A stretch of DNA of 64,000 bases from Setaria digitata (taxonomy: Eukaryota; Nematoda; Chromadorea; Rhabditida; Setariidae). Position 1 is the first letter of the stretch; every line of letters starts with the position of its first letter. The DNA lies in NCBI GenBank assembly GCA_003640385.1, contig RCAB01000019.1, positions 310,001-374,000 on the forward strand, in the 5' to 3' direction. This document shows positions 36,702 through 47,600 of the stretch, in pieces. The position numbers were made by a program, and so were the translations under genes. The notes under the pieces were generated by a model. The model saw nothing but the letters and a program-made list of their open reading frames with translations, searched no databases and was not told where the DNA came from.

Positions 36702-39700
36702 ATGGCAAGCGATGTAATAGGGAAATGGAGTTGTTCACAGTGTACGTATGCAAATTTTCAAACGGCAAAAGTATGTACAATGTGTCGTACACCACGACAC
36801 TCAGTTTTCATCACCGAGCCGCCTTGTACTTCTAATGCTGCTTGTGGTAGTGAAGAAACTCAACAACGGTGGCCTTGTCCAGATTGCACATACCTGAATG
36901 TCCTGAAATCTCGCCATTGTACAGTGTGCATGTGTAAACGGCCGAGTAATTTTGATACTGAAGATGAAAAGAAATTCGTCTCCAAAGGTCACAAATTTTG
37001 AAAAATAAAGTGATTTTCAGATTTTTTTTCTGTTGCATTTTCTTGCCTCTCAGCAGTATTTTTTCTGTTTTTGTGACAGTACATCTATGATGTGGCTTAA
37101 TACAGGTTATGAGACGGTGCTTTTTCTAGGATTGCGCATGAGGCATTTCTGCAACTAGTATGCATTCTTTTTAGCTTCAAATATTTATCTAATGTCAGAT
37201 GAATGCTCAATCGATCTCGAACAAGTTGACAAATTAGGAAAGGCATTACATAAGTGGGATTGTTCCCAATGTACTTACAAAAACTGGCCTAATGTTAAAC
37301 ATTGTACGATGTGTGGAACACCAAAAGATTATGTTTCTGTGGGGATTGGTAACGACATTATCGATCAGGAATCCAATGGTTTGTTTTAAGTTAATGTTTT
37401 TTATATTGTCGATTCCTCTATAGGTGGCAACAAATACTTTCTTAAGTATGCATCTATTTTTTGACATGCTCTTATGTTAAAATCTATTTTTTTTAAGGTG
37501 ATGATGCTGCAGCATGTCGCCTTTCAGTTAAGGAGGAAATTGGAAATCCATCAAAATATACAGAGAAAGGTTTAGAACTGTGAATTACTTTCTTTTTTTT
37601 TTCCTTCTTTTTCTGGTGTAGATACGAACATATATAATCAGTTCTATAAGAATAAACTATAAATTGCTGCATATCACAAATTTTTATGGAAAATTTTTTG
37701 GAAATTCTAATTTCTTTTCAAAAAGGTTTGTAGGCAGAATGAGGGTTTTGTCCATGAATATTTTTCTGGTAAATTTACGGAGAAAATAAGGTTCATGTTC
37801 CCTCGATTCTGAGCTATAGGCATTGTAATTTTAGCAAATGATAATTTTTCAGATCACGTTGAATTAGGGAGCGAAGACCACCATGGCGTTGGAAAGGCCT
37901 CCAATGTAAATTTAAATAAGCGGATTACTTTTCTCGACATGTATCTTTCTCATCTAAACAAATCAGTAAGTTGTCAAGGAGTTATATGGCACATCCTTTC
38001 CTATTTGATGATTTTTATGTGCACATTTTTATTTTGACATGAAACAAAGTGTAGGTTGATACGGGTTGTGCATCATTCTTGGAAACGTGTGCAGAAATCC
38101 TCCGACAAAGCAATGATGCTGAAGCTAAACTCATTCATTACATTTATCATTATGGTGAAGGCAATCGACGAGTCAATGGCTTTGAGGTTAATTTTTGTTA
38201 GTTTTAATATTGTGCGCTTCATGTTGCTCTCTGCTGGTAGCTGATGTTTGTCAGAGAATTCTCGTGGTCTGATATCGGACTATTCCTTTTAATTTGCTCT
38301 TTATTACTAATCTCTTCTATTTTTTTTTATTTTTTTTTTATTTTTTTTTTTTTTTTTTTTTGAGAGAGGAGAAGATAAGGAACAAATTCTTTTCCTTCTT
38401 ATTATTAGTTCCAATAAAATCATCACTGAGGTCTTTTTTTTTTTTTTTTTTTTTTTTTAATGAAATTTTTGCCTTGTGATGTGATAGCTCGAGCAAAATA
38501 CATTTGCGCATTAGGATTGCGAAACAAATCCGTCACTCTGCTTTGCGGCATGTGTGGTTGCGATAGCCAACATGTGACGGTGTTATTTTAAGCTAATTGA
38601 AACTTTTAAAGTTCTAGCAAAACAAAGTGTTGCTTCCATTTGTCATTCTTATTAGTTTTTTGCCTTCATGTATATATTTGTTTTAAGCGTAGAAGTAGGG
38701 TTTTTTTTTTTTCTGTATGCGGAAACTTGTTATTACAAACGGAGTTTTCAGTTGTGGTTTTGTGGAAGAGGTAATCGTTATATTTACAGAATATGTTACT
38801 GAATGATGTTGATGAAGAGAGTGCTGCAACAGTTGTCAACCGCTCAATTATAGATATCATTCGAAGCAAGAATAGTAGAATTTTAGCAAGTGTACCAAGA
38901 TTTTTTATGGATTCCTTGTCGTGCACAGTTGCAATTCCAGGATTAGGTATGTAATGATTTTGTGTTTATCCGAAGGAACCAAATATTTGTTTTTCTAAGA
39001 GGTAAGCTGTATTGCACTGTCATATGAGTTTTACTTTTCAGAAAGATAAACTGGTTCATGTTATATATTTTTTTTCATACGTTTTCTATTGATCCTTTTG
39101 GTTTTTCTGGAGATTCTGTACTCTGTGGCTTCTGTATAAAAAATTTGTCTTAAAAAGTAAAGGATTGCATTGTAATTATTGCATTATTTTTGGAGCAAGT
39201 GGTGACTGTTCTGATGAGATTCACAAGAAAATACGTGAAAGTATGTACGAAGATTATGATATGACTCGTGTTGCCAACAATAATACCTTGTTCACCCTGC
39301 CAAACGGTAACTGTTATATCATTAATTTCCTCATTGGTGCCATACCACATTTGCTGTCCGTGATGCCTGATGGAGAAAAAAATTACCTTTGTAATATGTT
39401 TTATTTCTGGAAGACCTACCTCACGGTATTAGACTGCTTTCGTAGGGTTGCAATTACAACAATTGGTTCGACGCTATTATTAGATGCATTAAATCTTAGT
39501 GCAAATGCCCCTGAATATAAAAGAATTATACTAAAGAAAATTTCCAGCCATTTACGACTTGCGACCATGGGTAGTTTCCGGTGAAAGTAATCTTCGTGTC
39601 ATCATGGACCTCGACGATCGTCGTAAGATATTGAAAATGTTATGATTGTTTTCTGCTTTGTGAATCAGCCTTATTGAACATTACCGAAATATTTTTTCGG

Positions 39701-41610
39701 GAATGTTTACTTTGGAAGGGGAAGTAATGTCAAGCCCTAATACACCTTATCCTAAAATTATGTCCCAGCATGTTTTTTTTTTTAGAAGTACTTGATACAG
39801 TGTGTTGCATGGATGCACACTCTCTATCGGGACCAACCGGCTGCCAGACTTACGCGCCACTGTTATTGCGAAACCGTGGAGGGGGGCACAGTCTTGTAGA
39901 TGCTGTTTCTCAGGTATTTATATAGGTTTTTTTTTGGATTTCAGTTAGTGGAGTTCAAATTGTTTCTGTAACAAATTGGTAACAGAATTGATCGTAGATG
40001 TGTTTATAATTTATTTCCTTTTCTTCTAGGCATTATGGGGTGTAATTGATAAAAGCAACACACTTCGTGATGCACTATATCACACGTTGTATGCAATGGA
40101 GACTAAGTAAGTTTGTTTAGATTTCTTTTTTCATTTTCCGAACTAATTTCATCTATTATGTTGTTTGTTCTTTAGCCCAGGATTAGTGTAAATTCGTGTT
40201 TCCATCTCTTCAAGCAAGTTTTTCAGTTTTTTTCAGCTTTCGAGGTCGCTGGGCATCTTCTCTAATGAAACTTGGATTAAATTTTGACATTTGGATGATG
40301 CAGCGTCATTGGTCAAGCATTATTGAATGTAATGATCCTGGTTTCCCGTTAGAACAGGTATTTATAGTGATTTTTTTCGCAGTAAAATTCTAATGTTTTC
40401 AGATCTTATATGTTTACTTGCAGTATTTTACTAGTTAACTTGGTGTTTGTAACGTTTCAGATTCATATACTTGTTTTGGCGCAGGTGTTGAATCGTCCAA
40501 TTATAGTATTTCCTATTGAATCATCAAAACTAAACCCATTCCCTGCTCGCGATGGACGTCCTAGTGGTTGGAAACATCCAGTTGAAGGATTTTATCCACA
40601 ACTACCTGGTTTGAACAACTATCGATTGTGTCCACCCTTACTGCTTGGCTATACTAATGGGAACTTTTATGCACTTGTATTACCTCCACGTCCTGTTATT
40701 GGTTAGTTTTCTTATTTTAGGCCATATAAGAAAAATTTACAAAGGACTGGTAAAATTCATTCATTTGTCATAAATGTTTGGCTGACTTTTAAACAGTATA
40801 GAGAATGTAAAGGAGGTCCTCTTTTGCAAAAATTTATACAAAATACAGTGTATCAAACTACAAAGAACTGAGATGGAATAATCCAACTTCTACAATTCAG
40901 GACGAGTGGAAACAGGTCGTCCGTCACGCATTTACCGATACATACGCTGCCCACCTTATCCTCTTACGGAATATGTACAATTTGTTATGGATGCTAAGGA
41001 AGCGGAAGATTTTGTTAAGGACAATATTGTTGTTGATGTAGATTGTAATGGGCAACAATGGATCTACCATTCAACCTTTGGTTCGCCACATACAAAGAAT
41101 GATTTAGGCTTTCTCTTGTGGAGTAAGCTCTTATCTGATTTTTTCCAAGTACTGAGTTTTTCTAAAATTTTATTTAATTCATTATGACTTGATTTCATTT
41201 TTGGCTGTGAAATTCATGAAATTAAAAATGAATTTTCTTCAGAAGATTGGATTAAGGCGCATTTTCCAAAAATAATTCACGAGGACTGTGAGGTAAATAT
41301 TATGATCTTTGGTCAGTAGCATGTCATACCGTATTGGTTATACCTTTCCTATTCTGGAAAATTTTGAAATTGCTTAGCGTCTTTTAGCTGTTAACGCAAG
41401 TGTTTGTAGTAAAATTCTGTTTGTCGTTACTATACAGAATAAATTGTAAATTATTATATCTTTTTGTGTACCGTATTAGGCTTCAGTCCGTAGTGATCCT
41501 ACCAGCATATTTTCAGAACACAAATGTTATATTTTTAGGTGCAGAATGCAGTTGCGGCTTCCGAAGATAGTGCTTCAAAAGTGGGCCGGATTAGTGGCAA
41601 ATCACCCTGA
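36702..41610 (+). CDS. ZRANB1: Trabid/ZRANB1-like protein with catalytically dead OTU domain
   Basis: Homologue of the K29/K33/K63-linkage ubiquitin hydrolase Trabid (653 residues; human 708). Exons: 36702-36987, 37199-37378, 37498-37569, 37853-37965, 38055-38186, 38790-38946, 39196-39306, 39786-39913, 40030-40106, 40237-40357, 40461-40701, 40901-41122, 41243-41292, 41539-41610. Three NZF zinc fingers have complete cysteine sets (11/14/25/28, 59/62/73/76, 117/120/131/134), each with the CTY ubiquitin-contact motif. A poorly conserved middle replaces the ankyrin-repeat part. The OTU fold follows, with DAVSQALWG, LVLAQVLNRPIIVF and LGYTNGNFYALV. The active-site motif reads GGGHSLVD where Trabid has GDCLLD, so Cys is Ser386. 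In the second motif His is Asn527. The spacing of the two positions (141) matches human Trabid (Cys443 to His585, 142). The protein should still bind chains but is not expected to cleave them. It lies near DCAF1 in divergent orientation. Confidence 0.93.
38310..38460 (+). repeat. Long poly-T tracts in Trabid-like intron 5
   Basis: Two T-rich runs (about 38,321-38,361 and 38,434-38,458) lie inside the intron between exons at 38,186 and 38,790. Open frames across them encode only Phe runs and are not genes. Confidence 0.7.
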
Positions 41611-44600
41611 TGAAATCATTTTATTGTAGAATATTAGAATGGTTATGACTGTATTAGTTTGTTATAATGATTTCGATGAAAATGTTTTTCTTTGACTAGG
41701 GACAGTAGAAACGAAAACTTTTTGTTGTCATGCATTTGAACTATACAGAATGCTGTCTTTGCTGATTTCTGGAAATCTTTCTTGTGAAGCAGTCAATTGT
41801 GGTTTATTAATTAGACGATAAATGGTATAAAGTTTGCATTGGATATGAACTGGTGGTGTATTAAAATACTGCATGCTGTCTATATTTTCGTCTAAGTAAC
41901 CGCTTAGTAGTTTCGGGATATTAGTGTTAAACTGTTTTACGAAGATTATGTCGAATTTTTTTTACAAATGTTTCTTGTATTTAGTTTAGTTTCTGAATTT
42001 CTATTCTTCCACTGATTTCCTGATATCGTTTAATGGTAAAAACTCTGGAACACTGAAATCAATAGAAAATCTGAAGGTGAAGAATTTGAAAAAAAAAAAA
42101 GAGATCCATTCATTTTGTGTCGATCAGGGACTGAAAGTTGTGATACCCAGCCATCTTTTTATCTATCGCGGATGTGTAAATGTGGCGTCTTCGATACAGT
42201 GTTGCTCTTTTTAATTCGTCCGCCATTACAATTTTGTGGGAAAAGACGAAATCATCTGTTAGCAAAAGGAGTTTTGCAAATTATAGAAATCCTGGTAGTA
42301 CGTAGTGCCTACAGGACTTCGTGAGTCAATGCTTTGTCTACTGTTGTACTCATGAGCTATCTGTTTTCAGCTAAGACCGCTGACGACCGTTATTGGTCCG
42401 TTAGGTTGAACGTTGTTGGGAAAGATTCTGAGCCAGTAGAGCGTGGTACTGAATTTTAATTATATTCTTGTGATGCTTTGCATCCCACTGCTATAAAATA
42501 CGGGACTTCGGTATCGATTGATGTTTTCACACCACAATAAATAGATTTTTCTTCCTGTTGATGGGATAGTATAGTTTGTATCAAGTGAAACCAGGAAACG
42601 CTTGAACCAGAAATGTAAATATTTTTCAAAACTGACGGGTGGAACCATGCCAGTTGGACTGTTTGTGAGCGTTTTATTTTGACAAGATTACCAATAACAA
42701 CAAAAAGAACATCCAAACAATAAACGTATATAAATTACGAACTTTGCTAGTACTTTACCTGAAACCCGAATTTAGTCACTATTGCACATGGTCAATCCAT
42801 GAACAAATTATGATTACGGAGTTTTTGAATGGGAGTCTTATCACCTTCCAGCCTATACTCATCTCTGCCTTTGCTTACAGAGAACCAGTTAATCTGTTAA
42901 TGCTCTCAACAGATATGATTTGGATCAATTATTTTAATCGTCCAAGCGTAAATGTTAAAAGTCTTTCTGCTTATCCTCATGCGATAACCTTACATGTGTC
43001 ATTCCATCGAAAGGAATGCAGTGAACTTAACGAAAGACTTGACCATTATTTCATCTTCCAGGATAGGGAAGTCAAAGTTTACCAACATGAACTGTACATG
43101 ATCCCTCTCCATGAGACGGCAACTGATGATTTGTATTTGTTCGCCAGTTATCAATCGTGGTAGACATGAAACTTATCGTGTTCGACGCTTGCGATTTAAA
43201 CGTGCGCAAGGAGTAGCCATCCATCGCGAAGGATATCTGACTGTTTTTAGATGAGTCACCTGTTATTTCATTTGCTACCCATGGTGCCGAGAATGTTATA
43301 CACTGCTTGCTAGTTTTTCCCGTGCTAAAGAAAATTTGTAAATGGACGTTCTCGGAACTTGTAGGCAATATAAAGTTTACGCTTGTAAAAATTCAGAAAT
43401 ACTTAGCTCTTCTTGAAGCTAGTTTGCATAGGTTGATGTAAGCGTTCAGAATCACCTCTCACTATTATGGTACTACAAGTTTTTCAAACTTTTTTCTCAA
43501 AATACCTCCCAGAGGTGGAAATACAACGTTCTTATCTTAAATAATAACCATGTTCTTTCAAGAACTTTCAGTTTAAAGGAAAGAACTCTAGTTACCATTT
43601 TGACGCCAGTGATTGAACTCCAAGAGGTATACTTGTGGTATGATTCGACGATCTTATTTGGCCGTCACTTGTAAATCCTGCAAATTTCTAACTACAGGTG
43701 GGGTTTTAAGAAATAAATCATTTTAACAAAAATGAATTTCGCAAATTTCGGCTCAGTAGTTGACTAATGCTATTAATCTTAAAAAAAATTAACAAGAGGT
43801 TTGAGAGTATCAGAATAAGCACCAAAGTATGCCAGAACTTGAAACTAGCTCTGGTAGTTCAGTTGCATCATTTCCTGGAAAAGTTGGTAGAAACCGAAAA
43901 AATTCTCTTTTGCAGAATATGTTTTTTAAAAGCCTAACTGGAGTGAAGAAGTGCTGTGAAAAGAGGAATAACCTTTCAGCCAAAGAGATTCATCCTGGTT
44001 ATCACTGGTTCGTAAAACCCCTTCCAATATCAGCCTTTGAACGTCACTACCTCCTGATGTTAGATTTTCATATATTTTTCTATCAGTTGACAGACTGCCT
44101 GAACAAATGAATTAGAACTTTAGTTATGACTTACATGATGAAGAGAATTTAAAAATAAAATTTTGCACAGTTACTCGTTGTCTGCCTATCAGTTAATAGA
44201 GATTTAATAGAGCGGACATATGACACTGGAATGATTTTGTGGAAACTCCACTAAACCTTTGAGTGATGCAAGAGCGTCTCTCTTTTGGAAAAAATTATCT
44301 TCTCCATATAGGTTGGGCATGATACTGTAGTTTTTGCTGGATGAAAAACTTTTCAAAGACACAATAGAAGATTCCTGATTCTCATCGCACTGGAAAACAT
44401 ATCTTTATTTGCTTTAATTTTTTTAATATTGGGAATAGATGTATTCTTTTCTACTAGAACTAATTTAAAAATATACATTAAATGCAATAGATTCTAGATT
44501 TTGTGCAAGTAATTATTCTAATAAGGACAATTTTCCTCTTGCTCAGTTTTTACATTTTGAAATTGGTTTCATTGGTGTCTAATTATCATTACTCCTGTTG

Positions 44601-44671
44601 AATGCACCTAGTTGACTTCATGCCTTGATGAGCAAAAGTAAAAATTTGGTCAAAACTCTTGTTAGAACTGT
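41611..44671. other. Intergenic region after Trabid-like gene
   Basis: This gap lies between the Trabid-like stop and the 3' end of the Ig/FN3 receptor gene (-). The only candidate of note is the open frame at 42,744-43,163. Smaller frames at 42,115-42,324 and 43,829-44,110 show no family signal or splice links. Both neighbouring 3' UTRs must lie here. Confidence 0.5.
42744..43163 (+). other. Unassigned 139-codon open frame
   Basis: A frame of 139 codons without a stop in AT-rich DNA, longer than most chance frames here. The first ATG is at 42,810. Its middle looks protein-like (RPSVNVKSLSAYPHAITLHV; RKECSELNERLDHYFIF). Just past its stop, another frame continues with INRGRHETYRVRRLRFKRAQ to about 43,254, so a frameshifted or spliced gene is possible. 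No domain is recognised, and neither a start context nor good splice sites are clear. It could be a decayed gene or a chance frame. Confidence 0.25.
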
Positions 44672-47600
44672 TCACTGTTCACTAACTTCCTTTTCCTTTA
44701 GAGGAGTGAATTCATCCACATCGCTGATGGCCGACATTGCTATTGCTGGTTCGTAGTAAAGATGGGATTTTTGGACTTGCTGTTCGTTAAATATCCTATA
44801 TGACGTGTCCATAAACTTAGCGCGAGCAGCTTAAAGTGAGGAGAAAAAAGATATTTCATTGGAATATCAAGTAAAATTATTTATAATTATAAAAGAAACT
44901 TCACAACAAAAGATCAGACTCGTCACTCTGCATAGCAAAGTTACATGAAAACAAACGTACCCCTACCAATTTTCCTTTTATGTCGTTGCCTAACGTTGTA
45001 GAGCAGTAAGCCAAACATAATGAAAAAAGTGGGTACGAGGAATAGGACGATGATGAGAAGGATAGCATTGTGCGCACTCCAGCTGGATGCCATACGTGAG
45101 AAACGTTGATTGAACAACGCCAAAAGATTTGCTGAACTGTTACTCATCAAGTTTCGTGGTATCCTATCTGAATGACAAAAAGTAGAAAAATTAGCAGGTA
45201 AATCAAATTTCCATAACTACCAGAAAGATCCGGACTGAAAATCTTTATCATTTCGATGAAAATGTAACCTAATGTCCGTGCTAGGGAAGGTTCGCTTCTG
45301 TAGGTCGTTTTGTCAGCAAATTCGACTTCAACAATGGCTCGATATTCCGTAGAAGGCATTAAATCATTTAAGTTAACCATCGTAAGTGAACTATTCAGTC
45401 GCACCTAAAATAATACCTTACAGGTTTGATTTTAAAACAAAAATAGTAGTGAATAAAATGAGGTGTATCTCATGACTCCAAGCTATCTGAATAATTTGAA
45501 ATTTTTGTAACTTCGCGAATACAGGATTACCGTGTGTGTATAGTCTTTGTCGGAAACGTTAGAATAAAGAATGAGGAAAGTTTCGGGAGATTTCACGTAG
45601 CTCGGAGCACTGTAATTCCAACTTAAATGAAGAATGGTATCCGAAACTGGAGAAAATAAGGTAATATTAAGTTGTACATCATTCATATCACCGTTTTCAG
45701 TTTGAAGCCAATCGGTAGGTGGGCTTACTATAACACTCTGATCCAACATCTTCGCTAAAACTCGAAACTGGTATCTAAAATGTGAGTTTTTTATAGTTTA
45801 CGAAAAAGATTTGTTACACATTTAAAATTCAGCACGTCTGGCTGCTTGAGCTACTGAATAATATGACTGTTACTGCTTCATCAGTAAAAATCATTTCCTT
45901 TTTAAAGTAATAAAACTGGAATGAGAACCATAAATTCCTAAGACTTCAGTACTCTGCAGTTTTCACCTTCGAGTTTCAGGTATTTTGCGTATGTCTGAAA
46001 TGACCCTCCAGATCAATCCTTATTGAAATAATTAATACTTGTAAACCCTTATATTTTTTTTTTAAGTTTTAAGAAAGATCACAAATTAGCCTAACCTGTT
46101 TTTAGAAAGCAGCATCTCGACAGTAACAGTGCGCATGTGTCTGTCTACTGTGCCACCTATGATCCATTCCTTCTCATTGCCTTCAGCTCGAAATTGAACT
46201 TGAAATGAAGTAATTTTGTTTAGAAGTGGGTGATTTTTTGGCAGCGACCACATTACTCGCACCTTTTTTCCGGAAATGATCGCTCGTGGTACATCAAGTG
46301 AAAGCTCCCCCGCTTCCCCCGTTTTCGATTTCGGTTTTCTCTGTTTCTTAATCACTTTCGCTTTAGATCCTCATTTTAAGCATGGAAATTTAAATCAATT
46401 TAATTGGAGCTTAAAAAGCCTAGGTCAAAAAGAGTAGTTATATGAGATTTCTCAAGTTATCGAAACTACGAAAAAATGTGAAGGTTTTCAGTATTATCAA
46501 ATATTTAACGCACCGATTGGTATTAATTATACGCTACTAGATAACTTTTAGGGCTTAAAGAATTTAATTAGCAAAAATCTACGCACTGAAGTCTTTCCGC
46601 TTTTACGTACTTCCAGGTATAATTTAAACAAATTAAACCTCATCTTCTTGATAATGAACAGCACTGCTACCAGAAATCAAGGTCTTAACACCTTGATTTT
46701 CCGCTTGACTTTTTTCTTCACCTTGTGAAAACACTTCTTTCGCTGAAAATCTTTTTTTAATTTTGAAATTCCCAGAAATGTATTTCAAAGCATAGGAAGC
46801 AGTGAATTCGAATGATTTTAAATAAATACAAATAATTAATTACGAATGATTTTTAGGTAGGCGCTGGAACGTGTCATGTGATTTGTGTTATCGGTCACTT
46901 CACATGTATACCACCCTTCATCTTCTCGTTGTACATCGGAAATTTGCAAACTTGCTGTACCAACCAATCGGATACGTCTTTTTCCAATTAGTGCCATACG
47001 TTTGCCATCTGCACATGACAAAAAATTTGATTTGAAAAAATTGAGGAAAAACAATTAGAAAATGAAGGTAAACAAATTGCATAGGCATCTGATTTCTTTG
47101 TTTCTTTTTTTTTTTTAATTTGATTCAAATTATCTTTTCTATTCGTTCCTTCTAGTTTTAAGTGGCAGATCTAAAACTTAATTCTCAATTCTAATAACGT
47201 TTCCAGCTACAAATGCTCAGGATTCAATAAACCTTTGGTCCAAATGGTCTTTGTCGTTCTTGGTACCACCAAACAAACCATCTGAGCTGTTTCACCAATT
47301 GATTTCGTGGAATTTTCTGGTCCTTGTAAAATTAAATTAATCTGCTGATTGACTCTATTATCGACATAGAGATTCATCGCTCGACCACGTTCCAATCCAT
47401 TCCCATAAACTTCTGCTTCATCCATTGCTGCACGTGAAATACACTGTAATGTGGTAACTGGATCTTTCCTTTATAAAATGTGAATCTGAAAGATGGAAAT
47501 TATGAATATACCTGTACACTACCCGATAAGGCAACACTGGAAGTCAGTGTAGCATTTATCGGGTTGGTAAAAAAATTAGTATGCGGTGGCACACCAAGCT

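Noticed and set aside
38294..38479. Frame of mostly Phe residues
   Set aside because: Translation of poly-T tracts inside an intron.
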